A model generated the notes under the pieces. It did no database searches. It was not told the origin of the DNA and worked only from the letters and a program-made list of their open reading frames with translations. A stretch of 64,000 bases of DNA from CAWAND01 sp963783335 (GTDB lineage Bacteria > Chloroflexota > Anaerolineae > Anaerolineales > E44-bin32). The stretch spans positions 930,001 through 994,000 of the forward strand of contig CAWAND010000010.1 of the NCBI GenBank assembly GCA_963783335.1, in the 5' to 3' direction. A program made the translations under genes and the position numbers. Numbering within the stretch: the stretch's first letter is position 1; each line of letters starts with the position of its first letter. Below, piece by piece: positions 1 to 7,851 of this stretch.

Positions 1-21
1 GAACCGGCTGTAGCTTGGCAT

Positions 22-438
22 CTATCGGCCGCGGACGTGGGGCCAGATATCGACGATGAAACTCATCCCTGCCGCCCATTGGAACACGGCCGAGATGGCC
101 AACATCGCACCCCACGCTCCTCCTGCATCGGAGAGGGCCCTCGGTTCGGCAATGGCCCTGAAAAGGAGCCCCAGATTGAGAAGTGCGTAGGTCGTCCATG
201 CGAGGCGGTGCGAACCTTCCCTACGCTGGCGCGATGTTTGGGGGAACATCCACAGCGCCACGCCGAAGATCACCTGCGTGATCCAGCCAACCACCAGAAG
301 GTGGTAGTAGACGGCAGCGGACCCACTCAGGGCCACCTCCAAACGTGCAATCGGCAAGCTGCGCAGCGTGCCCAGCAGCAATCCGGCAGCCAGAAAGACC
401 AGAGATGTCTTGAGGTAAACGCGCGTGATTCTGGGCAT
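22..438 (-). CDS. Small four-helix membrane protein, haem-copper oxidase subunit I-like
   Basis: A 138-residue protein with about four hydrophobic segments and little else. The stretch YYHLLVVGWITQVIFGVALW, with a His followed by GW and a MFP turn, resembles one helix pair of haem-copper oxidase or NO-reductase subunit I. The protein is far too short to be a complete oxidase. It lies downstream of nirK on the same strand, so a role in nitrite/NO metabolism or haem handling is plausible but inferred only from position. The start is ATG at 436-438. Function unknown. Confidence 0.6.
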   Translation of the reverse strand: MPRITRVYLKTSLVFLAAGLLLGTLRSLPIARLEVALSGSAAVYYHLLVVGWITQVIFGVALWMFPQTSRQRREGSHRLAWTTYALLNLGLLFRAIAEPRALSDAGGAWGAMLAISAVFQWAAGMSFIVDIWPHVRGR

Positions 439-517
439 TAGGGTTCCTGCCAGTGGAGATATGGCGCGAGCGGAAGAGTATGCGACCCAGATCTACCGAG
501 GGCCAGGCGTGTGCCCG

Positions 518-550
518 GGCGGGGCGCGGCTTTAGCAGCCGCGCCCCGCC
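518..550 (-). terminator. GC-rich hairpin after nirK
   Basis: A perfect 13-bp stem (518-530 with 538-550) around a 7-nt loop lies just past the NirK C-terminus and before the next gene. No T-run follows on either strand, so it could be a weak terminator or an mRNA-stabilising hairpin rather than a classical Rho-independent terminator. Confidence 0.55.
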
Positions 551-564
551 GAGAGTGCACCCGA

Positions 565-1978
565 CTATTCTGCAGGGCCTTGCCGGTAGATATCGGGGGC
601 GTCAGGTCCTTCAACATACAGGTAGCCTACCAGACCGCGTTCCAGTCGGCTGAGGGCATGGTCCACCAGTATGTACTTTCCGGGGACTTGCAGCTTAAGT
701 TCCACCATGGCTGCTCCGCCGGGTGGCACCAACGTGGTTTGCACGCCGGCCATCGGGGGAGTTCTCAAGCGACCCGTAGTTGTACAGCTTGTCGAACATC
801 TCGCCGATGATGTGAAAGGAAGATGTGAAGTTCGGGCCGCCGACGCCGAAGAATATGCGGATGTTGTCGCCGACACTTGCTCGGAGCGCGTGCTCATCGG
901 TGGCCAGGGCACCTGCGGCCCCGTTGAAGACGAAATACTCGGGCTGTTCATCAAGCATCTTCTGGTAGTCGAACTCGGCCATGCCTTTGGTTCCGTAGGG
1001 CTGATTTGTATACATATCGCCCTGCATCACATAGAACTCTTTGTCCACCTTTGGCAGGCCCCCGGCTGGCTCGACGAGGATCATGCCGTACATGCCGTTG
1101 GCAATATGCTCGGCCACACTCGGGGTGGCACAGTGGTAGACAAACAAGCCCGGCAGCAATGTTTTGAAGGTAATGGTCTTGGTGTCGCCGGGTTGAACTT
1201 GCAGGAGTGCCGAACCCCCGCCAGGTCCGGTGACAGCGTGAAGGTCAATAGAGTGCACCATCTTGCTTGAACTTGGATTGGTCAGACTCAGCTCGATCGT
1301 ATCCCCGACCCGAGCGCGCAGCATGGGGCCAGGGACCTTCCCATCGAATGTGTAGTAGAGATAGCTGGTGCCGTCGGCCAGCAGCCCCACCACTTCTTCG
1401 GCCGTGAGATGGACCTTCACCAATTGGGGTGCCCGGCGCCCGATCGGGTCGGGAACGTCTGTGGGGTCACGCACGATCGAGACGGCGTCAGGGGCGGCCG
1501 CTACTGGGGCTCCCACCTCGAGCTTGCCCCACATGCCAGCCAACCGGTGACCCGGGATTGAACAGTAGTAGATGTATTCACCGTCCTGATTGACGGTGAA
1601 TGTCACGCTGGCCTGAGCCCCCTTGGTGGATACCTCTCCGGTGGAAACCCCGAACTCATCGATGGCGAGGTCGTGTGTTACCCCGTCCCCGTTCACCATC
1701 GTGATCTTGACCACATCACCTGGGGCCGCCGTCAGGGTAGGGTTGGTCTGACCGTCGATGTCACCGCCGACGCCGACGAACGCCATACCGTTGCTGGTGT
1801 CGGTTTTCAATGTGTATTGCACGGTCGGGGATTGAACGGCAACGCCGCGGGATGGACGCATTGGTCCTGCCGCCGATGCTGATATGGCCTGCAAGGGGGC
1901 AAGGACGACGAGGGCGAGACCGGCGGCCACAAGGGTCAACCGGTGAGAAAAATGAGACAACATCGATCTTCTCCTCAT
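565..1978 (-). CDS. nirK: Copper-containing nitrite reductase with N-terminal cupredoxin domain, frameshifted
   Basis: Periplasmic or extracytoplasmic reductase of nitrite to nitric oxide. The start at 1978 gives a signal peptide (residues 1-36), then an extra plastocyanin-like domain (about 45-150) with type-1 copper ligands in YYCSIPGHRLAGM, then the two-domain NirK core. In the core, HSIDLHAVTG is the type-2 copper region, VYHCATPSVAEHIANGM the type-1 site, and SFHIIGEMFD carries the domain-2 His. The first frame stops at 695 after a nonsense tail (from about residue 405). The genuine C-terminus (GVQTTLVPPGG, VPGKYILVDHALSRLE, VGYLYVEGPDAPDIY) is in the frame one base over and ends at 565. 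The switch lies at about 751-761, next to a run of five G (755-759). It overlaps the upstream small redox protein by 4 bp. Either a sequencing indel or a broken gene; family assignment is firm. Confidence 0.93.
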
Positions 1979-2223
1979 GCTGTTGGGGGGGAGTTTCCAG
2001 AGTCTGACTTCGCCGAAACGGCTGCCTCGATCCCCTGCAGCAGCTGCCCGGGGGCAATTCCGTAGATTTGGGCCACGTCACCCACGGTATGGAAGGCTGC
2101 TAACTGACAACCGACACAGCCCAGGCGTAACTTGATGAGGGCATTGGCGGCCATCGGCCGCCGGGTCAACAGGGTCTGAACTGACCATGCAATGAGTTCG
2201 GATGAGGCAGGCAACTGGGACAT
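1975..2223 (-). CDS. Small redox-disulfide (DUF1858-like) protein coupled to nirK
   Basis: An 82-residue protein with the motif LGCVGCQLAAFHTVGDVA, a CxxC pair in the DUF1858 / 'hybrid-cluster-protein-associated redox disulfide' family often found beside nitrogen-oxide genes. The protein is soluble and all-helical. Its stop overlaps the nirK start by 4 bp, so translation is probably coupled. The start is ATG 2221-2223 or GTG 2224-2226; the predicted promoter puts the transcript start at the GTG. A role in NO or nitrosative-stress chemistry is inferred from family and context. Confidence 0.8.
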   Translation of the reverse strand: MSQLPASSELIAWSVQTLLTRRPMAANALIKLRLGCVGCQLAAFHTVGDVAQIYGIAPGQLLQGIEAAVSAKSDSGNSPPTA

Positions 2224-2232
2224 CACATGTCT

Positions 2233-2280
2233 TGTATATCAGCCACGAAGACACGCGTCTTTGCGCTGGCGCAAAGACGC
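2233..2280 (-). promoter_or_regulatory. Fnr/Dnr-type operator and class II promoter of the nir operon
   Basis: TTGCG-CTGG-CGCAA at 2261-2274 is a perfect 14-bp dyad with the TTG-N8-CAA spacing of Fnr/Dnr/NnrR boxes. It is the centre of a 12-bp-arm inverted repeat (2255-2266 and 2269-2280). On the minus strand a -10 (TATACA, 2233-2238) predicts a transcript start at 2226, which puts the box centre (2267.5) exactly at -41.5, the class II activator position. The Crp/Fnr protein encoded immediately upstream is the obvious candidate regulator. Confidence 0.7.
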
Positions 2281-2290
2281 GGCAGAGAGG

Positions 2291-3016
2291 CTATTCTTTT
2301 TTGGGGTTCTCGGGAAGGTCTTCGGCGATCGTGACCAGGCCATGCGGATCGAGGATCACGATCTTCTGGCGTCCGGAGCGCACGAGGCCGTCGCTCTGCC
2401 AACGCTTGAGCGTTCGACTGACGGTGTAGAGGGTCGTTCCGCTCATCTCTGCCAAATCCTGGCGGGAGAGCGGCGCATCGATCTCAATCGATGTTCCCTG
2501 TTTACGTCCAAGCTGTGACGCCAACCGGGTCAGGGTACGCGCGATGCGTCGTTCGACTCGCTCGGTCGCCAATTCGCGCAGACGGCGGTGGGAAATCTGC
2601 AGCTGTCGTGTGGCAAATGTCAGCAGGCGACGCATCACTTGCGGGTGTGAAAGCAGGATGGATTCGAAATCCTCCGCCTCGACGGAAAAGGTCACGCAGT
2701 CTTCCAGCGTCTCAGCACTGGCCGGATAGCCGCCTTCGCCAAGGGTTGGCAACGCGCCAATCACTTGTCCTGGCTCGGCCACATGCAGGATCACTTCCTC
2801 CCCCTCCGGTGAGGTCTGGGTGATCTTGACTTTGCCCTGGGCGATGAGATAGTAGATCGATGCCGGCTGCCCTTCGAGGAAAAGAAGGGTTTGCGCCGGA
2901 TGATCGTGGCGTCTCAGTCGACCGGCGAGCTCAAGCAGTGCGGGTTGGTCAAGGCCAGAAAAAAGCTCTGACCTGATCAAGGTGCGCGACAAAAGATTGG
3001 AATCTCGCTCGGCCAT
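2291..3016 (-). CDS. Crp/Fnr-family transcriptional regulator
   Basis: About 241 residues from the ATG at 3016. The N-terminal half is a cyclic-nucleotide-binding-type beta-roll (about 15-125, with GKVKITQTSPEGEEVILHV). A long dimer helix follows, then a C-terminal winged HTH (about 160-215) with LSRQDLAEMSGTTLYTVSRT. No N-terminal or internal Cys cluster for an Fe-S centre is visible, so it is not a classical Fnr; a Dnr/NnrR-like haem or NO sensor is more likely. It lies directly upstream of the nir genes. The start at 3016 is favoured over the upstream codon at 3034 because a TAGAAT -10 (3025-3030) would start transcription only about 2 nt before it. Confidence 0.88.
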   Translation of the reverse strand: MAERDSNLLSRTLIRSELFSGLDQPALLELAGRLRRHDHPAQTLLFLEGQPASIYYLIAQGKVKITQTSPEGEEVILHVAEPGQVIGALPTLGEGGYPASAETLEDCVTFSVEAEDFESILLSHPQVMRRLLTFATRQLQISHRRLRELATERVERRIARTLTRLASQLGRKQGTSIEIDAPLSRQDLAEMSGTTLYTVSRTLKRWQSDGLVRSGRQKIVILDPHGLVTIAEDLPENPKKE

Positions 3017-3070
3017 GGGACTGCATTCTAGCATGGGCCCGCAGGCTCAATCCTGCATGGTCCCAGGGTG

Positions 3071-3679
3071 TTAAGGATTGAAGGTGCGCCATGGACGCGG
3101 GATGAAACGGGGGACCTGCCTCTGGTATTCAGCATAGGGCACGCCGAAGGAGCGGGCAAGCTTTCGCTCTTCGAATATGCTCCCGATGTACAGATAGAGG
3201 CTCAAGCCAAGATTGAGGGCCAGGACACTGCTGGTCATGAGAGGCGTCAACCAGATGACAAGCATGCCGCCAGTGTAGAGCGGATGCCGCATATAGCGGT
3301 AGACGCCGGATACCACCAGGTTTGTTTCGGTGTCGTTGCCTCCCATCAGCTGACTCAGTCCGAGGAATGCCATTGGGCCGGTCTGCAGCAGACCCACAAG
3401 GATCAGCATGGCGCCGGCAGCTTGGATGAGCAGGGTCACGAAGACCCAGGGTGGATCAATGCGGTAGAGGTTGGTGCCGGGGAAGAACGCCGGAACGGCC
3501 AACACTGGAAGCAATGTGATTCCAGCGACAATGTTGTAGATCAACCGGTAGAAGCGGCGCTCCAGCCGGGGCCAGCGAGCGTACAGCCAGACTTTAACCC
3601 GCTGGCTGGCCAGCCAACTGTGAAAGCCGCCGTACAAGCCAACGGCCACGAGAGTGACAGCAAAACCAAGCATCGGCAT
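3071..3679 (-). CDS. NnrU / isoprenylcysteine-methyltransferase-like integral membrane protein
   Basis: About 202 residues with five to six hydrophobic helices and the superfamily signature GVYRYMRHPLYTGG, followed by EERKLARSFGVPYAEYQRQ (the methyltransferase-type R-HP and E-RL elements). The family includes ICMT, phospholipid N-methyltransferases and the denitrification-linked NnrU. With a Crp/Fnr gene and nirK downstream on the same strand, an NnrU-like role is attractive but not proven. Starts at 3679 or 3673 are preferred over 3709 because AAGGGG precedes them. Confidence 0.7.
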   Translation of the reverse strand: MPMLGFAVTLVAVGLYGGFHSWLASQRVKVWLYARWPRLERRFYRLIYNIVAGITLLPVLAVPAFFPGTNLYRIDPPWVFVTLLIQAAGAMLILVGLLQTGPMAFLGLSQLMGGNDTETNLVVSGVYRYMRHPLYTGGMLVIWLTPLMTSSVLALNLGLSLYLYIGSIFEERKLARSFGVPYAEYQRQVPRFIPRPWRTFNP

Positions 3680-4022
3680 CCCCTTATTCCGGCACGAAAA
3701 GCTTGCCAAAACCGGATGGGTTCATCATACTCGAATGGCCGGTTTCGTGACCGCCGGCGATCTGGCGCATGGTAGAATGCGCGCCAAGAGGGGTACCAAG
3801 CTGCCGTCGCGAGCTGGGGGGCACACCCATTGCTGGGCTGAGGCGGCACCATCGAATCGTACTTCACATGCAAACTTTCCCACAATGGAACGCCAGCGGG
3901 TTCATGCCCGCAGGAGCCGGCCAAGAGCGACGTGATCCGTTGTTGATCTGTTGCAGTATCTTACGTATGAGTGTCGCGCACCCGCCGGCCCGGACCGGCA
4001 GGCTAGCAGTGGAGGAACTCGG
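3680..4022. promoter_or_regulatory. Divergent intergenic region with dinB-like promoter
   Basis: About 340 bp without a credible gene. A promoter for the downstream gene is visible on the plus strand: TTGATC (3943-3948), 17 bp, TATGAG (3966-3971), giving a leader of about 45 nt. A small hairpin with GCGGG/CCCGC arms lies at 3896-3911. I saw no convincing riboswitch. Confidence 0.45.
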
Positions 4023-4487
4023 ATGAACGCCGCCCAATTCTTTGATCATTGGCAAGTCGTCCACAGAGACCTGATGCGGGCTGTGGCGATGCTGAAGGAT
4101 GCCGACCTTGAGTTTCGGCCGGCGGAGACCTATCCTCGAACGGTAGGCGACATCCTGCGCCACATGATAAGGCTTGAAAGAGGATGGATTCACTTTGTAG
4201 TCCGCCGCCAACTCCAGGCCTGGCCGGAGACGACTGATGGCAAACCCAACACGGTAGCTGAGATCAGGCGGGAACTGGACGAAACTCATCAGGATACTTT
4301 CAACTACCTGGCCACCCTCCCCGTGGAAGATTTCAACCGCATCGTTCAAGTGCCCGGCGATGGGACACCCAAGCTGGGGTGGATCATCTGGCATGTCTTC
4401 GAGCAGCAGATTCACCATCGTGGTGAACTCTTTCTGTGTCTCAGCCTTTTGGGCTACGATCGTCCAAAGACAGATCGCCCGCAGTAG
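4023..4487 (+). CDS. DinB/YfiT-like four-helix protein
   Basis: A 154-residue DinB-superfamily protein. The family's metal-binding His triad is recognisable: a His in ILRHMIRLE and two in EQQIHHRGEL near the C-terminus. Members are often bacillithiol/mycothiol-dependent transferases or damage-inducible proteins of unknown substrate. The start is ATG 4023, preceded by GGAGG. It sits 24 bp upstream of sbcD on the same strand. Confidence 0.82.
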   Translation: MNAAQFFDHWQVVHRDLMRAVAMLKDADLEFRPAETYPRTVGDILRHMIRLERGWIHFVVRRQLQAWPETTDGKPNTVAEIRRELDETHQDTFNYLATLPVEDFNRIVQVPGDGTPKLGWIIWHVFEQQIHHRGELFLCLSLLGYDRPKTDRPQ

Positions 4488-4511
4488 CTCGGCCTTAGAG
4501 GACATCTCCCT

Positions 4512-5741
4512 TTGCCGGAAGCCATCCGCCTGCTCCACTTCGCCGACATTCACGTCGGCATGGAAAACTACGGTCGCTTGGACCCCGCCACGGGGACCTC
4601 GACTCGGGTGCGCGACTTCCTCGATCGTCTAGACGAGGTCATTGACTACGCTTTTGATCATGACGTTGATGCGGCCATTTTTGCCGGCGACGCATTCAAG
4701 AACCGTGATCCCGAACCCACCCAGCAGCGCGAATTTGCCCAACGCATCAAACGGCTTGCCGACGCCGTCCCGACCTTGTTGCTTGTCGGCAACCATGACA
4801 TGCCGGGGATGGCCGCCAAAGCGAGCAGCGTGGACATTTTCCGCGCCCTAGATGTCCCTGGCGTGATCGTCGGTCACCGCCCCGAGGGCCGGGTGGTCGA
4901 GACCAAACGCGGCCCGATCTACCTGGCCTGGATGCCCTACCCGATGCGCAACCGGCTGCTCAGCCGGGAGGAACACCAAGGCAAGACGATCGATGAATTG
5001 GAGATCGCCCTGCGTCAAACTGTTTCGGAGATCTTGAGGGATCTTGCCCAAGAGGCTGTCGAACACGATATGCCGCGGGTGCTGGCGGGCCACTTCTCGG
5101 TGGCTGAGGCGAAGTTGGGATCGGAACGAAGCGTGATGCTCGGCCGGGACGTGGCGGTGACGACCTCGACGCTGGCAGACGAGACCTGGGACTACGTGGC
5201 CTTGGGCCATATCCACAAACACCAATCCCTGAACTCCGGCGCGATGCCGGCCGTCGTATACAGCGGCTCATTGGAGCGCATCGACTTTGGTGAAGAAGCC
5301 GAAGAGAAGGGGTTCTGCTGGGTTGAGCTTGAGAGAAGCCACACCCAGTGGGCTTTCGTGCCAGTCAACGCCAGGCCATTCAAAACGCTGCGGATTGATA
5401 TCCGCCAGTCCACCGAACCCACCCAAGCCGTCGTTGACCAGCTTGCGCCGGTGCCGGAAGGGTCGGTGGTGCGCGTGGTCGTCTCGCTCCGCGCCGACCA
5501 GCAGGCCGGGCTGCGAGACCGGGAGATCGAAGCTGCCCTGCCCCAGGCGGCCAGCTTCAGCCTGGTGCGTCAGGTCGAGGTGGAGAGTCGAGCTCGCTTG
5601 GGCGACCTGGCACCCGAAGCGCTGACACCCGAAGCGCTGGTCAGGGCCTACTTCGAAACCCGCAACACGGCTCCTGAACGCATCGAGATCCTGCTGGCGA
5701 ACGCGCGCGAATTGATTGATCCCGTCGACCCCGTATCATGA
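4512..5741 (+). CDS. sbcD: SbcD/Mre11-type DNA exonuclease subunit
   Basis: The nuclease subunit of the SbcCD complex, which processes DNA ends, hairpins and palindromes. All metallophosphoesterase motifs are present in order: FADIHVG, FAGDAFKNRDP, LLVGNHDMPG, VLAGHFS, and VALGHIHKHQ around residues 235-245. At 409 residues it is of usual length. The start is a TTG at 4512 after GAGGAC. It ends inside the sbcC start (ATGA overlap at 5738-5741), the conserved sbcDC operon arrangement. Confidence 0.95.
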   Translation: MPEAIRLLHFADIHVGMENYGRLDPATGTSTRVRDFLDRLDEVIDYAFDHDVDAAIFAGDAFKNRDPEPTQQREFAQRIKRLADAVPTLLLVGNHDMPGMAAKASSVDIFRALDVPGVIVGHRPEGRVVETKRGPIYLAWMPYPMRNRLLSREEHQGKTIDELEIALRQTVSEILRDLAQEAVEHDMPRVLAGHFSVAEAKLGSERSVMLGRDVAVTTSTLADETWDYVALGHIHKHQSLNSGAMPAVVYSGSLERIDFGEEAEEKGFCWVELERSHTQWAFVPVNARPFKTLRIDIRQSTEPTQAVVDQLAPVPEGSVVRVVVSLRADQQAGLRDREIEAALPQAASFSLVRQVEVESRARLGDLAPEALTPEALVRAYFETRNTAPERIEILLANARELIDPVDPVS

Positions 5742-7831
5742 TCCCTGTCGAGCTCCGGCTGCACAACTTCCTCGCCTACCAGGACCCAGAACCTCTGCGC
5801 CTCGAAGGCATTCATATCGCCTGCCTGGCTGGGCCAAACGGGGCTGGAAAATCGTCTATCTTGGACGCCATCACATGGTGTGTATGGGGAAAGGCCCGGT
5901 CCAACAGCGCCGATGAGTTGATTCATCAGGGTCGCGACGAGATGCAGGTCAGCCTGGTCTTCGACCAAGCCGATGTCCGCTATCGGATCATGCGCCAGAG
6001 AACAGGCGGCAAGCGGGGAGCGTCGCTGCTGGAGTTTCAGGCTTGGGACGAGACCTCCGAAGCATGGCAGCCAATCTCCGAGGGTGCCATTCGAGAAACT
6101 CAGGCCAAGATTGACCAAATGTTGAACCTGGACTACGACACCTTCGTCAATTCGGCCTTCCTGGTCCAAGGACGCGCCGATGAATTCACCACCAAAACGC
6201 CGAGTCAACGCAAGCAAGTTCTGGCCAGCATTTTGGGACTGTCCCAGTGGGAGACCTACGAAGGCCGGGCCAAGGACCGCATCCAGCATTCAAAGGCAGC
6301 CATTCAGCGTCTGGAAGGGCGGCTGGAGGAGGTCGAGAAGGAGTTGGGTCAACGGGAAATGCGCCAAGAGGAACTTGAGTCTGCCGAGGAGGCCGCCCAA
6401 GAGATCTCCGAGCGTTTGGAAGCCGTCGAAAAGCAGTGGGCCGATCTTGAACAAACGCGCAGCCAGTTGGTGGGGCTTCAGCGGCAACTGGATGACCTGA
6501 CTCGAAGGATTTCCATCCGACAAGAAGAGCTTGGCGAGTTCCAGAAGGAACGGGATGTAAGCCAGACCCGAGCCGACAAAGCGGCCTTGGGCGGCGCAAT
6601 CAGCACCGTTCGCACTCAGCTTGAGAGGTTGGAAGTCTCCCGGAGAAAGTGGGAAGAGGCCTCCCAAAAGCGGGCTGAGGTGGCGGAAACGGCTGCCACG
6701 CTCCATGGCGTCAATCAGACCTTGGGCCCGGAGACTGAGCCCCTCAAGACGCGGGCCGAGACACTCAAACAGGCGACCGATCCTGTCTGTCCCACATGTG
6801 GCCAGGCGTTGTCTGAAGACCACCGACATCAACTGGTGGAAGAGCTGACGCAGGAAATCGAATCGCGGCGTGACACCTACCGTCATAACCAGGAAGAGAT
6901 ACGGAGTCTGGAAGAAGAAAGCCGTGCCTTGGACGCGCAGATCCGATCTCTGAAGGCGGATATCGACAGGCACAGTGAGCTGGAACGCAAACTCGCTCAG
7001 CTTGAGGCGGACCTCAAGCATGCCGACGAGGCGCAAGAACATGTCACCACCCTGACGGAGCGGATCGATCGCTGGGAAAGGGAACTTAAGGAGGACGAAG
7101 CCTCGCGACAAGAGCTCGAGACGCAGGCTCATGCCACCGAGGCGCGTCTGAAAGCTGCAGCTCTGACCGAAAGAGACGTCGAGAGTCTGCGGCTTGAGAA
7201 GCGATACTCCGACGAGCGCGTAGGCGGTGCGAGGCAGCAGCTAGCAGCCCTGGATGCGTTTGAAAAGCAGCGCGCTGATTTACGGCAAAAGTGGGATGAA
7301 GAAACCGCCTTGCTGGGCGTGTATGAGGAGTTGCGTGAGGCGTTCAGCAAACGCGGCGTGCCAGCCATGATCATCGAAACCGTGGTTCCCGAGCTGGAAC
7401 GTTACGCCAATGAGTTGCTGTCGCGTATGACAGATGGAAGGCTGCATGTCCGCATAGAAACGCAACGAGAGATCAAGACAGGCGAGCTGCGCGAGGCGCT
7501 GGACATCATCATTTCAGATGAGTTGGGCAGTCGTCCCTATGAACTGTACTCCGGGGGAGAGGCCTTTCGCATCAACTTCGCCATTCGTATTGCCCTCTCC
7601 AAACTCCTGGCGAATCGAGCTGGAGCCCAACTTCGAAGTCTCTTTATGGACGAAGGATTCGGCACCCAGGACGCCAGCGGTCGGGAACACCTGGTCGAAG
7701 CCATCAACAGCATTCAGGACGACTTCGACCGCATCCTTGTGATCACCCACATCGATGAGCTCAAGGAAGCTTTCCCAGCCCGGATCGAAGTGCGCAAGAC
7801 CCCGGATGGCTCCCAGTTCAGCCTTAGCTAA
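5738..7831 (+). CDS. sbcC: SbcC/Rad50-type ATPase
   Basis: A 697-residue SMC-like ATPase partner of SbcD. The Walker A motif GPNGAGKSS is at about residues 33-41. Two long coiled coils flank a zinc hook CPTCGQ at about residue 350. The C-terminal lobe has the ABC signature YSGGEAFRINFAIRIAL, Walker B LFMDEGFGTQD and the D-loop. The length is short for SbcC but normal for Rad50-like forms in this type of bacterium. The 3' end converges with the histidine kinase, with only 20 bp between and no obvious terminator. Confidence 0.95.
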   Translation: MIPVELRLHNFLAYQDPEPLRLEGIHIACLAGPNGAGKSSILDAITWCVWGKARSNSADELIHQGRDEMQVSLVFDQADVRYRIMRQRTGGKRGASLLEFQAWDETSEAWQPISEGAIRETQAKIDQMLNLDYDTFVNSAFLVQGRADEFTTKTPSQRKQVLASILGLSQWETYEGRAKDRIQHSKAAIQRLEGRLEEVEKELGQREMRQEELESAEEAAQEISERLEAVEKQWADLEQTRSQLVGLQRQLDDLTRRISIRQEELGEFQKERDVSQTRADKAALGGAISTVRTQLERLEVSRRKWEEASQKRAEVAETAATLHGVNQTLGPETEPLKTRAETLKQATDPVCPTCGQALSEDHRHQLVEELTQEIESRRDTYRHNQEEIRSLEEESRALDAQIRSLKADIDRHSELERKLAQLEADLKHADEAQEHVTTLTERIDRWERELKEDEASRQELETQAHATEARLKAAALTERDVESLRLEKRYSDERVGGARQQLAALDAFEKQRADLRQKWDEETALLGVYEELREAFSKRGVPAMIIETVVPELERYANELLSRMTDGRLHVRIETQREIKTGELREALDIIISDELGSRPYELYSGGEAFRINFAIRIALSKLLANRAGAQLRSLFMDEGFGTQDASGREHLVEAINSIQDDFDRILVITHIDELKEAFPARIEVRKTPDGSQFSLS

Positions 7832-7851
7832 TCCCCCTCGGTTGCAGCGAC

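Noticed and set aside
3780..3870. Possible TPP or SAM riboswitch upstream of the DinB-like gene (GCTGAGGCGGCACC)
   Set aside because: The CTGAGA and second-stem consensus of TPP, and the SAM-I core, are absent, and the gene is unrelated to these pathways.
6290..7132. 280-codon minus-strand frame inside sbcC
   Set aside because: Antisense to the SbcC coiled coil; no RBS or family similarity.
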